The notes: generated by a model from the letters alone, not told the origin. Positions 1 to 12,114 are shown, counted from the stretch's first letter. The stretch is 64,000 nt of DNA from Cichorium intybus (GCA_023525715.1 CM042016.1:85411882-85475881), one strand, 5' to 3'. Program-made: numbers and translations.

Positions 1-941
1 TAGTATTTTCATCCATTTTGGGATACATGGCAAGTAAGTAAGTATTTTTCAGATTTTATATAATATTTTTATGTGTGAAAGTATTTGCAAGAATGATATA
101 TTTTCTAGCTTATATGGAAAGTAAACTGCTATATTTGAAAGTATGATTTTAGCAATAGCCTAGATTATGGTAAAAGCATGTTTAAGTCTAAAGCTTGGCA
201 TTTAGCCATTATGTGTACAAGTACTGTTTCAGTTTTCAGAAAATATTTTTATATTTGACTGGTATTGTAGCTAGCAATGTTAGTAAGGGAACTATGTTCC
301 ACCTACCCGGGTTAGGTAAGGAGTCTACTGGGGAAAACCCCTTCGCGAAGTAGGCTGCCTCAGCAATTCTACTGTGAGGATTGATCCGTTCTTTCTAGCT
401 GTAGAGACTTGGGGTATCACTTATAGTGATTAAAGCCCTAAGTATAAAAATCCAGCAAGTTTATAAAACCAGTCAAAGAAAGTATGAAAGAAGCTAGTTT
501 TGAAAGATATAAAATGGTTTTGAAAGATAAAAAGTTATAGTATATTAATACTATAAAGTTTTAGCGAATGTTTATATTATAAAATTTTTATAAAAGGTTG
601 AAAAAGGAGATTAAATGTTTGAGTCTAAAACTCATGTAACTCACGAGACATTTTGTCTTACGTATTCTATTTTTATGCCATGTATTCCAGGTTCAGGTAC
701 GAAGTGGTGAGATAGTTTGAAGTTGTAAAATAAGTCCTAGAGTGTAAAAGAGTGGAGCTGGGTACAGCTATCATGTATTGGTATTGATTAAATCCTTTCC
801 CTTAAACTTATGGTTGTTTGATATGTAATTGTAACACCCCTTTTGTCGTATTTAAACAAGTACAATGGTTTTTGTAAAACCGTATTTTGTAAAATATACT
901 TTTATGTAATATAAATGGTTTGTAAAAGTTAGAGCATTACA
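1..941 (+). repeat. 5' LTR of gypsy A (3' part only)
   Basis: Position 1 aligns with 7228 and position 941 with 8168 of the 3' LTR. About 1287 bases of this LTR lie outside the window. It ends in the dinucleotide CA (attaca) immediately before the primer binding site. Confidence 0.95.
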
Positions 942-943
942 AG

Positions 944-957
944 TTGGTATCAGAGCC
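944..957 (+). other. Primer binding site, initiator-Met tRNA type
   Basis: TTGGTATCAGAGCC begins two bases after the LTR end. This is the usual plant tRNA-iMet complementary site that primes minus-strand DNA synthesis in gypsy and copia elements. Confidence 0.92.
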
Positions 958-1324
958 ATAGTTTAAGCGAATTAGGATTGGATCATTCCACTCCTAGGCT
1001 TAGGCTTGTAAAATAGTCAGTTAGAGTGAGTTACATAGTTTTTATGTCTTAAGGAATTAAGACATTATTTGTTAATGGTATGATATGAGTATATTTATGA
1101 GTTAAAAGTAACTAATTGATACTAGTGAACAGTGGAACCAAGCGGAACATTGGGAACAACATGTGTAGGTGATTATGGTAATATGGGCCCGTATTATCAT
1201 AATCACAGGACGCGTATTGAGCCTAGTGTAGCCGCGAGGGAATACTGGGAAACTGGTGGAAAAGTAGTAAACTAATAATTTGATATATTATGAAATACTA
1301 AAGTATTTGAAATTTTATAGCAAG
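958..1324 (+). other. Untranslated leader of gypsy A
   Basis: Non-coding stretch between the primer site and the gag start. I see no repeat or conserved motif in it beyond the expected leader, which would contain packaging signals in an active element. Confidence 0.6.
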
Positions 1325-2974
1325 ATGCGAACTAGAAGTGGTCAAGGATCGTATGCGGAAAATTCAGATCCTAATGCAAGGCCTCCTATTCCTCCTCGAC
1401 CGCCCCAAGCCGTTGATGATGGCAATTCTAGGGGTGAGGCTAATCCACCTCCATTGACCTTGGAGGCAATCCAGAAGTTATTACACGACTCTCAAGTACA
1501 AACCAGACATGAAATGACTCGCCTTCTAGATGAACGATTAGGCGAAAGATCTAAATCACAAAATGAAGATACTGAGAAAAGTGTGGCTCCTGAGGGTACT
1601 AACCCAACACAGAATTCTTCTCAGGGAGACTCTTCTTCCAAATCACAGCCACAGTTCAAGGCTAAGGGAGTTTGTACTTTTAAGGACTTTATGTCCTGTC
1701 GGCCTAAGGAATTCAACGGGGAGATGGACCCGCGAATAACTATTCGGTGGGTGACTGAAATGGAACAAGTTCTTCGCATCTGTCGTTGCGAAGAGGATAT
1801 GAAAGTAGGATTTGCTTCTCAAATGCTAAAGGCGGAAGCTCTTAATTCGTGGAATACTCTCCGCCGAACCAAGGGAAGTGAGTTTGTTGATGCGTTCTCT
1901 TGGGAGGAGTTTGTTCAGCGGTTGAAAGGCAAGTTCTGTTCAGCTAGGCATCGGGAGAACTTGGTCAATGAATTCTTTGCTCTTGCAAAAGAAAAGCAGA
2001 CAGTTGACGAGTACACTAAGAAGTTTTGTGAGATGTTGCCCTTTTTAGAAGATACATTGCCGACCGAGGCTGGAAGGATAAATCGGTATGTCAATGGGTT
2101 GCCGGGGGACTACTCACCGGAGGTTGGCAAAGCTACTACTCTCGATGAAGCCATTGAATCTGCGGCTAGAGTTGAGAGTATGATAGAGAAAAAGGCCAAA
2201 GAACGACAAGCTTTTGGGGAGAAGCGAAAGTCTTCAGGAATCTCTGAAGCAAGCAAGAAGAGTCGTTTTTCATCGGGATTTTCTAAGCAAAGTGAGGTCA
2301 ATGAATGTAAGAAGTGTGGAAAGAGGCACAGTGGGGAATGCAAGAAGGGCACTACTGGGTGCTACAAATATGGTCTTCTGGGCCACCAAGTCAAAGATTG
2401 CAAGGTGAAGGATATTAGCGAAGTGGAATGCTACAACTGCCACGAAAAAGGCCATTACAGTACCAATTGTCCAAAGAAGAAGAATGAGACGCTAGTTTCT
2501 ACTGCAAGTAACAAAAAGACGGAGCCGACAAAGACGAAAGGGAGAGCGTTTCAGATGACCCTTGAAGAGGCCAAAGAGGATCAGGACGTGGTGGCAGGTA
2601 CACTCATTGTAAACTCACAACCTGCCTATGTTCTTTTTGATTCTGGAGCACATTTCTCTTTTGTGTCCCATGAATTTCGTAAGCGTCTGAACATACCAAT
2701 GAAACCCTTAGTTGATGTCTGTGTAATAGAAGTCGCGAATGGAGAGCTAGTTACGGTACGTCATGTGTATGAGAAATGCCCAATTGAGATTAATGGGCGA
2801 ATCTTAAAGGCTGACTTGCTACCTATTGAGATTAAAGGATTCGATATTGTTATTGGGATGGATTGGCTCGAAATTCATAATGCTAAAATCCTTTGCGGAA
2901 AACGAATAGTATCGATCAAATTGCCTGATAGTAGCAAAGTTTACATATATGGGGAACGTTGGAAGAACATGTAA
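1325..2974 (+). CDS. Gag-protease part of gypsy A polyprotein, ends at premature stop
   Basis: The Gag protein forms the virus-like particle and the protease processes the polyprotein. The preferred start is the ATG at 1325 (MRTRSGQG); upstream codons to 1280 are open but lie in the leader. Residues about 120-290 form the retrotransposon Gag domain. Near residue 368 is a good CCHC zinc knuckle (CYNCHEKGHYSTNC). A second knuckle near residue 344 reads CYKYGLLGHQVKDC, where the second cysteine is replaced by tyrosine, so it is probably non-functional. The aspartic protease active site DSGA lies near residue 438. The frame ends at a TAA at 2972-2974, and the same frame continues open afterwards into reverse transcriptase, so this stop is a mutation rather than a real gene end. 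Confidence 0.9.
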   Translation: MRTRSGQGSYAENSDPNARPPIPPRPPQAVDDGNSRGEANPPPLTLEAIQKLLHDSQVQTRHEMTRLLDERLGERSKSQNEDTEKSVAPEGTNPTQNSSQGDSSSKSQPQFKAKGVCTFKDFMSCRPKEFNGEMDPRITIRWVTEMEQVLRICRCEEDMKVGFASQMLKAEALNSWNTLRRTKGSEFVDAFSWEEFVQRLKGKFCSARHRENLVNEFFALAKEKQTVDEYTKKFCEMLPFLEDTLPTEAGRINRYVNGLPGDYSPEVGKATTLDEAIESAARVESMIEKKAKERQAFGEKRKSSGISEASKKSRFSSGFSKQSEVNECKKCGKRHSGECKKGTTGCYKYGLLGHQVKDCKVKDISEVECYNCHEKGHYSTNCPKKKNETLVSTASNKKTEPTKTKGRAFQMTLEEAKEDQDVVAGTLIVNSQPAYVLFDSGAHFSFVSHEFRKRLNIPMKPLVDVCVIEVANGELVTVRHVYEKCPIEINGRILKADLLPIEIKGFDIVIGMDWLEIHNAKILCGKRIVSIKLPDSSKVYIYGERWKNM

Positions 2975-4033
2975 AGTCTCATTACTGCTATTAAGGCCCG
3001 TAAATGTATCCATAAAGGGTGTGAATCGTTTATCGCTTATGTGATGAATGGGAAGAAAGAGAAGCAGAAGATGGAGGATATAAAAGTGGTCAATGAATTC
3101 CCTGAAGTTTTTCCTGATGACTTACCTGGGTTACCACCCATTAGGCAAGTCGAATTTCGCATTGACTTGGTCCCTCGAGCAAGTCCCATTGCTCGTGCGC
3201 CGTACCGTCTTGCTCCTACAGAGATGAGAGAACTTATGTCTCAGTTGCAAGAACTTCTTGACAAGGGGTTTATTCGTCCCAGCTTTTCTCCTTGGGGAGC
3301 TCCAGTGTTGTTTGTCAAGAAGAAGGACGGTACTATGCGTATGTGTATAGATTATCGTGAGCTCAATAAGGTGACAATCAAGAATCGATACCCTTTGCCA
3401 CGAATTGATGATTTATTCGATCAGTTACAGGGAGCTAGTTATTTCTCTAAAATTGATCTTCGTTCTGGATATCATCAAGTACGGGTGAAGGATGAAGATG
3501 TATGTAAGACTGCATTCCGAACTCGATATGGTCACTATGAATTTTTAGTGATGCCATTCGGCCTCACTAATGCCCCAGCCGTGTTTATGGACCTTATGAA
3601 TAGGGTATGTAAACCTTTTCTTGACAAATTTGTTATCGTTTTCATCGACGATATTCTGGTCTATTCGAAAAGTGAAGCGGAGTATGAAGTGCACTTACGT
3701 GAAGTGTTGTGTACTTTGAAGAATGAACAGTTATACGCGAAGTTGTCAAAGTGTGACTTTTGGTTGCGGGAAGTTCAATTTCTGGGCCATGTTGTTTCAG
3801 CTGAAGGTATTAAAGTGGATCCAACAAAAATAGAAGCGGTAATGAAATGGGAGCCACCGAAGACACCTACAGAAGTTAGGAGTTTTCTTGGGTTAGCTGG
3901 TTATTACCGACGGTTTATCCAAGATTTTTCTAAAATAGCAGTGCCATTGACTCAACTAACCCAGAAAGAGGTGAAGTTTGTCTGGGGAGAAAAACAGCAA
4001 GAAGCCTTCGAGATATTGAAGAAGAAGCTATGA
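2975..4033 (+). pseudogene. Reverse transcriptase part of gypsy A pol
   Basis: This is the same reading frame as Gag, downstream of the TAA at 2972. It encodes the reverse transcriptase palm and fingers: PWGAPVLFVKKKDGTMRMC, the YFSKIDLRSGYHQV block, and the catalytic FIDDIL box (family consensus YxDD or FxDD) near 3645. The connection to RNase H follows (FLGLAGYYRRFI). The frame stops at TGA 4031-4033, and a further TAA lies in the same frame at 4067-4069. An isolated methionine start at 3041 exists, but the sequence before it (2975-3040) is also coding-like, so it is not a separate gene. Confidence 0.92.
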
Positions 4034-4069
4034 GAAGTTCCAGTATTATCTTTACCAGAAGGCACATAA

Positions 4070-5926
4070 GATTTTGTAGTGTACAGCGATGCATCTAATA
4101 AAGGTCTCGGTTGTGTACTTATGCAACGAGGCAAAGTCATTGCTTATGCTTCTAGACAGTTAAAGGATGCAGAGACACGTTATACTACACATGATTTGGA
4201 GTTAGCTGCAATTGTATTTGCATTGAAGATTTGGAGACACTATCTATATGGGAAGAAATGTAAGTTGTATACAGATCATAAAAGTCTACAATATCTTTTC
4301 ACTCAAAAAGAATTGAATTTGAGACAGACACGATGGATCGAGCTCGTGAATGATTATGATTGTGAAATAATATATCACGAAGGAAAAGCTAACGTAGTAG
4401 CCGATGCTTTAAGCCGAAAGATTCGTGAAAAGGTTATTAAAGGGAGGTCCATGAGAATTGAAGTGGTCTCAACTTTAATTCAAAGGATTAAAGAAGCTCA
4501 AAACAGTGCTTTAACCGAAAATAATATAAAGAAGGAAAAGCTTGGGAAAAAGGTGGTGTTTGAAACAAATACACAAGGGTTGCGTACTTTTAAAGGACGT
4601 ATCTGGGTTCCCAAATATGGAGCAACCAGGAAGATAGTCTTGGATGATTCTCACAAATCCAAGTATTCTATACATCCTGGAAGTACAAAAACATATCAAG
4701 ATTTGAAGCAGCATTACTGGTGGCCAGGAATGAAAAAGAAAATAGCAAAGTACATATCCCACTGTGAGACTTGTGCACAAGTAAAAGCAGAACATCAGGT
4801 GCCGTATGGTAATGCGCAGTCGTTGCAGATACCAGCAGGGAAGTGGAAAGAAGTGACCATGGATTTTGCCGTGGGGCTGCCGAGAACACGAAGAGGACAC
4901 GATAGTATATGGGTCATTGTTGATAGATTGACCAAAAGTGCCTTATTTCTCGCGATCAAAGAAACTACACCACTTGGAACACTAGCTCAGTTGTACATTG
5001 ATGAAGTGATTAGACTCCATGGAGCACCATTATCTATAGTATCAGATACGGATCCTAGGTTCACGTCTAACTTTTGGGATTCTCTACAAGAAAGGATGGG
5101 GACTCGAATCAAGATGAATACAGCCTATCATCCTCAAACAGATGGACAAAGTGAACGTACTATTCAAACATTGGAGGATATGCTGAGATCATGTGCTATT
5201 GATTTTGGAGGTAATTGGGATGAGCACCTACCATTAGTAGAATTCTCGTATAACAATAGCTATCACTCAAGCATCAAGATGCCGCCTTTTGAAGCCTTAT
5301 ATGGTAGGAAGTGTAGAACACTAGTGTGTTGGTTAGAGGCTGGAGAAACAAAACTCACCGGACCAAAAATAGTAAGAGTGACGAATGAAAAGATTGGGGT
5401 GATACAGACCAACATGAAAGCTGCACAAGATCGCCAAAGAAGCTACTCAAACTTGAAGAAAAGACCGTATGATCTAAAAGAAGGTGATTTGGTGATGATA
5501 AAAGTATCACCTTGGAAAGGGGTGATAAGATTTGGCAAGAAAGGAAAATTGAGTCCAAGGTATATTGGACCCTTCAAAACTTTGAAAAGAATTGGACTAC
5601 AAGCGTTCAAACTGGAACTGCCACAAGAACTCAAAGGGATACATGATACATTTCATGTATGTTATCTCAAGAAGTACTTTGGGAAGAAAGAGTTAACTAT
5701 TCCTTTAGAAGAAATAAGGGTGGAAACACCCAACAGACTAGTTGAAGAGCCAGAGGCGATGTTAGAAGTGAAAACCAAGAAGCTAAGGAACAAAGAAATT
5801 GACCTAGTATTGGTCAAGTGGAAACACTCATTGGGCTCGGATTTGACTTGGGAAACTTTGGAAAGCATGAAGAAAAGATACCCTAATTTCACAGATTTTG
5901 AAGCGATTCCGAGGACGGAATCTTAA
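4070..5926 (+). pseudogene. RNase H, integrase and chromodomain part of gypsy A pol
   Basis: The frame continues after the TAA at 4067-4069 to a natural stop at 5926. RNase H starts with VYSDASNKGLGCVL and ends around KANVVADALSR. Integrase follows, with the HHCC zinc-binding region (HPGSTKTYQDL, then CETC), the catalytic aspartates in MDFAVGLP and SDTDPRF, and the glutamate in SERTIQTLEDML. The C-terminal end (about 5755-5890) has a chromodomain-like stretch with VKWKHSLGSDLTWE, the module that directs chromovirus integration to chromatin marks. The purine tract and 3' LTR follow at once. The segment itself has no further break, so damage is limited to three point nonsense changes in the whole polyprotein. 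Confidence 0.92.
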
Positions 5927-5927
5927 T

Positions 5928-5941
5928 TAGGGGGAGGTAGT
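5928..5941 (+). other. Polypurine tract of gypsy A
   Basis: The purine-rich tract AGGGGGAGGTAG lies directly before the 3' LTR start (TGAAACGACC). It primes plus-strand synthesis. Confidence 0.88.
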
Positions 5942-8168
5942 TGAAACGACCAAAATTAATAATATAAATATGTAAAATAAGATGTGTGTAATTTAAAGTT
6001 TTATATGTAATATTATGAGAAATTATGGTTGTAAGGGTAAATTGGTCATTTGACCATATACAGGAGTTATTATAAAAGTATAATCCTAGTTTGGACCAAA
6101 AATGTAAGAAAGATAGCTAAATGCGGTAAAAACCTAATATTGGTGCCTAAAGTCCAAGGAAGAGAATTTGAGGACTAGATTGCAAAATGGAACTTATTAA
6201 TGGGAGAAATATCTTCCATTATCACAGAAGTTGGAAAATTCACGGGAGAAACCTCTGGAAGAACCGAGAGCAAGGCTAGGAAGAAGAACAAGGAGATTTT
6301 CAACAAGAATTGAAGATATAATCTAAACCAAGGTTAGTAATCAAGTTTCTAGCTTCAATCATTGAGTTGGTTCTTCACGGGATGAACTGAAATTTAGTTC
6401 CAGTCATGATTCCAAGTGATTAATATGATTCTTAAGTTCTGTACATGATGGTATGTTAAGATTATACAAAATAATCCAAGAGTTTTATTGATTTTGTGGA
6501 TTTGGGGGGTTTTTAGTTCAAGAACCCTAATTTCTACATTTTAAGATTTGGAATGATTTCATGGGTAAAAACTTGTTATAAACTGAAGGTTTTACTCATG
6601 GAATGATTCCATAAGTATTAAGTTAAGTATTAAGTTCTTAACAAGCCAAAACAGGAAGTTATGGTGCAAAAATCGGACTGCTACAGTGAAAAACCGAAAG
6701 GAAGAGTTTGCTGCCCAGAAAGAGCACAGGTCGTGCTCATTTAAGCACGGGTCGTGCTTCACTATTCACCAAAGTATAATGCTATTTTGAGGTGCACGAG
6801 TCGTGCTTCTTATAGAAGGAATAAAGCACGAGTCGTGCCAATCCTCTGTGATGTTTCTGTCCATTTTTGAGTTTTGAACTTTGAGCTAGACCTGTCCATT
6901 TGGTCTACAATTCATACCATAGGCTTAAAATGGTATGAAAACATATAGAAAATTTTTAAAACGGGATTTCGACCTCTCGAGAGTGCTGTAGAAAAATACG
7001 TATAGTTCGGGAGAATGTACGACTCATATAAAGCTAGATATTTAAAAGTTATACACTTATTTTGGTCTATAATGGTATAATAAGGACTCAAATGAGTTAT
7101 AAAGTCAGAATAAATGTTAATCTATGATATATTAAATATAGGTGCAAGTCAAGTAATTGGACACCGAAGTGGTAAAGAACCAAGAAACGCCTAGTCAACA
7201 TTTCAAGATCTATAAGGTGAGTACATGTAGTATTTTCACCCATTTTGGGATAAATGGCAAGTAAGTAAGTATTTTTCAGATTTTATATAATATTTTTATG
7301 TGTGAAAGTATTTGCAAGAATGATATATTTTCTAGCTTATATGGAAAGTAAACTGCTATATTTGAAAGTATGATTTTGGCAATAGCCTAGATTATGGTAA
7401 AAGCATGTTTAAGTCTAAAGCTTGGCATTTAGCCATTATGTGTACAAGTACTGTTTCAGTTTTCAGAAAGTATTTTTATATTTGACTGGTATTGTAGCTA
7501 GCAATGTTAGTAAGGGAACTATGTTCCACCTACCCGGGTTAGGTAAGGATTCTACTGGGGAAAACCCCTTCGCGAAGTAGGCTGCCTCAGCAATTCTACT
7601 GTGAGGATTGATCCGTTCTTTCTAGCTGTAGAGACTTGGGGTATCACTTATAGTGATTAAAGCCCTAAGTATAAAAATCCAGCAAGTTTATAAAACCAGT
7701 CAAAGAAAGTATGAAAGAAGCTAGTTTTGAAAAATATAAAATGGTTTTGAAAGATAAAAAGTTATAGTATATTAATACTATAAAGTTTTAGCGAATGTTT
7801 ATATTATAAAATTTTTATAAAAGGTTGAAAAAGGAGATTAAATGTTTGAGTCTAAAACTCATGTAACTCACGAGACATTTTGTCTTACGTATTCTATTTT
7901 TATGCCATGTATTCCATGTTTAGGTACGAAGTGGTGAGATAGTTTGAAGTTGTAAAATAAGTCCTAGAGTGTAAAAGAGTGGAGCTGGGTACAGCTATCA
8001 TGTATTGGTATTGATTAAATCCTTTCCCTTAAACTTATGGTTGTTTGATATGTAATTGTAACACCCTTTTTGTTGTATTTAAACAAGTACAACGGTTTTT
8101 GTAAAACCGTATTTTGTAAAATATACTTTTATGTAATATAAATGGTTTGTAAAAGTTGGGGCGTTACA
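5942..8168 (+). repeat. 3' LTR of gypsy A, complete, 2227 bp
   Basis: The LTR begins TGAAACGACC after the purine tract and ends GGGGCGTTACA. It carries four near-palindromic GCACRRGTCGTGC sites at 6723-6839. A five-base target duplication is expected to be tagcc (8169-8173), but the left flank is outside the window. Confidence 0.95.
6723..6839 (+). repeat. Four near-palindromic GCACRRGTCGTGC sites in the LTR
   Basis: Copies at 6723-6737, 6744-6758, 6793-6807 and 6825-6839 share GCAC-RRG-TCGTGC. Each is almost its own reverse complement. Related sites occur in two other gypsy LTRs of this window. Confidence 0.8.
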
Positions 8169-8644
8169 TAGCCTCCAAGAGGTTACAGCAGAAACCCTAG
8201 AGAAGCCCCTTAATGGACAAGCCTGTTATCCATTTGGGTAAGCCTCTAAAAACCCTAACTAGGGTTTCGAAATTATGGAGATGTCCTCCATAATATCGCC
8301 CAACTTGAGGCTTCCACTGGCTAGCCTTTTATTCAACTATTGAATAATTACAAAGCCAGTCCCTGCACTTTTAATTAATTAATTTAATCACTGAATTAAA
8401 TGCAATTAATTCTAGATTAAATCTTAATTAATTATTATAGTTTCTAATTAATATATTAACATTTAAATATATTAATAAACCATTTAATTAATTCTATTGA
8501 TTTATTACACAATAAATAAATCAACCTTTTACTCTACTGAACTCTATCCTAACCTCCAGCTATGAGGGCAACCCAAATGGACTTTGCTTCAAATAACAAG
8601 ATAAATATAAATATAAAGTCATGACTTAGACACCTAATGCAACA
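8169..8644 (-). repeat. 3' LTR of element B, interrupted by gypsy A
   Basis: It matches 14792-15267 position for position (476 bases each, no net indel). On the minus strand it starts TGTTGCATTAGGTGTC just after the purine tract. Its remaining part lies to the left of the window. Confidence 0.9.
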
Positions 8645-8657
8645 GTCTCCCACTTGG
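8645..8657 (-). other. Polypurine tract of element B
   Basis: On the minus strand this reads CCAAGTGGGAGAC immediately before the LTR start. The same tract precedes the LTRs of elements C and D. Confidence 0.8.
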
Positions 8658-9728
8658 ATAAGTCTATGACTTTAATTTATCTTCTAATTAATAAACAACC
8701 TGCAGCTTCCAAGAAACAACTACCGAACTCTGACCCAGTCAGTTCTGTCCAAAGATAAGTGATCATATGATCCTTCGTCCAACAAGATATTTTCAGACAT
8801 GAGACATGGATTGAGATCTCTGTCCGATACTCTATTTCCCAATTTCCGATTCTGCTTATGACTTTCGGACTTCTAATTGAACACATCAATTTAGTCCAGG
8901 CTGGCCAGCACTTTAGTCAACTTCAAAATCATCGAGCGGCCTACAGATATCTGTTTCCCACCAGGGTCACGGAACGAATAAGCTTCGACTCATATGATTG
9001 TGTCTTTTACTTATCAAATCGTACACAACAATGCGTTTTGTAACATCGAGTTACCGATGCATTTTCACATTATCAATGCACAACCGACTCGTAAATTTCA
9101 ACTCATATGTCTCTGCTTCAAGATCATACGATATTATCGTCTCAACATTGCTCGTGATGTAATCCATGAAGCAATCTATTGAGCGCGGGTGTATCCAATA
9201 CTCAAATCTCTATTTCTAAGCACTCATGAACGTTGTAGCAGTCTTACTGCAATGTCTAACTCCTTAGACAATCTACAAACCAATTCACGACAGTCTTCGT
9301 TCATACTTACTCCCGAAAAGTATGAGCGACTGTGGACTTTTGAATAATCAAATTATTCGGGAAGTGAAACATGCAAAATTGAATCATAAAATCTGACTGG
9401 TGGCTACTATTGCCTAATTACCAAGTCTCCACGAGGTAATCACCAAGTCGGATTTTACATAAACTATTATCGGTTTCTAGATTCATTTTAAACTTTTTTT
9501 AATTCGTGTTATGTATCTATGTCTACTTGACCTTTCACTCTTTCCATGTATTCAAATGTTATACATTTATACACTTCATCCGATCGGATATCCTTCCGAT
9601 GATATTTCAATTTTGGTCATACCGTCATTCTCACTAACAACTCCATTCTATGTACTGTGACTTTCCATGGTTCTCGGGATCTTTAGTCCACATGACTGCA
9701 CCCTAAGACTATTTCGAGGTGTTACGAT

Positions 9729-9752
9729 GTGCCGGTGAGCCACACGCGCTCC
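9729..9752 (+). repeat. Dispersed 24-bp motif, copy 1 (element B)
   Basis: It starts GTGCCGGT and ends CACACGCGCTCC. It is one of four in element B; three reverse-oriented copies occur in D. Confidence 0.8.
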
Positions 9753-10667
9753 ATCGGAATGCCAACGAAATTCTTTAACCATTAAGTCCTTATTTTTAAA
9801 AACTCTTTTCAAATTGTTATCAACATTCACCCCTAATCATTTTCCAATGATTTCTCATGTAGGTACAAAATCCATTAAGTATTCCCAGCCAGGTCATATC
9901 GTGAATTTGACTCACTATGCTCTAAGCATTAGGTCATCAAGACATGTTCATGACACTTCTGATCGATCCAAGAAACTTGTTGGATACGATCTAGTCCTAT
10001 TCCAAACCCTTTTGGAATCTTAGGATTACTTATAATCCTTGTGTCACGACTTTTAATAACTATAACCTTTTGGAGACTTTTTTCCATGCATCTTGAATCT
10101 TATCAAGATCATGCTTACTATGGCTAGGTCCATACTGATGACAACATCTATCTGATATATGTCAACGGATTATGTGAACACGTTGCACCTTTCATACCTC
10201 TCATGCCAAATCATCACACTTTGCAATGACAGGAAACTCCTTTCCTGAGCTATGCATCTTGAGTCTCATCAAGATCATCTTGGCAGGGTTTCGATCTATC
10301 TCATAGACGTTTGTATCCTCCTGAGCATGTCGTATCTTTATTAAGTCTTTCATAGCGATCCGTCTCTTAACACCAAGTCATTACACTTTGTAATGAAAAG
10401 AGACGTTTCCTAGAAACATTATGTAACAACAACACTCCCACTGGCTTTGACACGGTTATGGACTATTCACAAAATCCAAAACTTTTGGCACATTTTGAGA
10501 ATCCAAACCTTTCTGACATCTTAATGGATATCTTTCAGCCCCTTTTCAAAATCCAATCCTTTGGCATATTTTAAGAATCTGAATATCCTTTCTTGCGAGA
10601 TGCCCGCAGGGAAATCCCGGGCCCATGTACCTTTATACTGGCATATTCTTTGTGAGTCCCTATTAGT

Positions 10668-10691
10668 GTGCCGGTGATCCACACGTGCTCC
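10668..10691 (+). repeat. Dispersed 24-bp motif, copy 2 (element B)
   Basis: It starts GTGCCGGTGATCC and ends ACACGTGCTCC. Confidence 0.8.
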
Positions 10692-11838
10692 ACTAACGAC
10701 TTACAATATGCAGTATCCTTTCGGATTTCATCTTCTATTGAGAGTGCTTCTCTCGGAGTCAATTACTTGACTCTGAGTATCGTCTCACTCAACCAGATGT
10801 TCTGAAGGTACGTTTCTGTCCATGCTGCTTTCTTTTGATGATTCAATTACTCCCACTGGTTTTTAGACCAGGTGTAAAATCAATCAAAATGCCACATAGA
10901 CTGTATCTCGTCCTAAGGTTCTCTTAATTGGCAGCAACCGGGCTCACCAATGCTTCCAAGTAGTCGGATTGCTAATCCGTACCAACTATAGTGTTTTACC
11001 ACTAATCGGTATGTCACCCTGATCATAACTACTTATGATGGTGATCAGTACTACTGGTCAAGAGAAAATAATGTCAGAATTTTAAAAACAAAAATCTGAT
11101 TTTTGCTCTAAGCCTAGTGATGACTAAAGGTTATTTCACTTGACTAATCCTGAACTCATTCAGGACTGTCCTAAATCCCACTGCTTCCTTAGAACATGAG
11201 TTCTTACTAAAAGAGCTCTTTCTTTTCAAGTACAGCGGGATAGCCAGTGAAACGACATTTCTGATTAGGTTCAGGCTAGTCATGAGGTTCGGACGAACAC
11301 TACAAGACCCTGGACTTTTAATGTACAAGTGGGACAATCCCAGCTTTACATTTCAGACAGTGTCTGTAAAACCTACTTAGTCGAAGGATGTGGTTGGAAT
11401 ATGGTTTATGTGGTCTGACTGGTATAGTATTCAATTTATTGGAAACTAATTGGCAATGTATCTCATACATTAAGGATCGAACTGTTTCGACCAATGCTCC
11501 ATCATCTTCCCTAAGACACATTATAACTATTAATGTTCTTGGAAGAGAATAACTGTGAAACATTTTCCCAGTTTATGTTGTCACTCAGGTTCTGCGGATC
11601 TTGTACTTCCTTTGAAGTCCTTGAATGATTCAAGGTTTCAATTCAATCGCTTATTCTGATAAGCGAAGCCATATTCGTCATACTGATTCACAAATATCGC
11701 GGAGTACAACCAATTGTGTTCTATTTGAGGATTCGAGCAATACACAGCAACTGATGTGTTTGTTGCTCCTAATCTCAATCTCTTTTACATCTCTATGTAA
11801 ACTTATGACTTTGTTAATTCTGTTCAAGACTTGCAATC

Positions 11839-12114
11839 TTCAGTTGACTCTAAGTCAACTGATTCCAAAATCCTATCCTTTGGATCTTTGGGTGATTCAT
11901 TTCTTGCCACATGTGCTTTATAAAGAACTTAATCATCATCTGACTCTAAGTCAAATGATTCCAAAGTCCTGTCCAACTGGATCTTTGGTTGATTCATTTC
12001 TTAACACATTAAGAACTCAATTCATCATGTGACTCTAAATCAAATGATTCCAAAGTCCTGTCCAATTGGACCTTTGGTTGAATTGATTCTTATAATATTC
12101 ACTTTAACAATCAT
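11839..12114 (-). repeat. Three tandem repeats of about 88-100 bp in element B
   Basis: Three units each carry TGACTCTAARTCAA, then GATTCCAAARTCCT, then a GGATCTTTGG-like block. The first unit includes a perfect stem AGTTGAC-TCTAA-GTCAACT. Two units of the same repeat are found in element D near 29060-29220. Confidence 0.75.

Larger units (their letters stand above)
1..8168 (+). mobile_element. Ty3/gypsy chromovirus (element A), 5' LTR truncated by window
   Basis: This is an LTR retrotransposon with a 3' LTR at 5942-8168, a partial 5' LTR at 1-941, a tRNA-Met type primer site, a gag-pol region in one reading frame and a purine tract next to the 3' LTR. The order PR-RT-RNase H-integrase-chromodomain is that of chromoviruses, probably the Tekay/Del group. 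The LTR parts can be aligned by eye over 941 bases with no net indel and about 14 substitutions, roughly 1.5 percent, so the insertion is fairly young. It interrupts an LTR of element B: position 8169 continues exactly where 14792 continues in the intact B LTR. Three in-frame stops make the polyprotein defective. Confidence 0.95.

Noticed and set aside
11625..12032. 135-codon open frame in element B
   Set aside because: It runs over the tandem repeat on the strand opposite to the element and has no family pattern.
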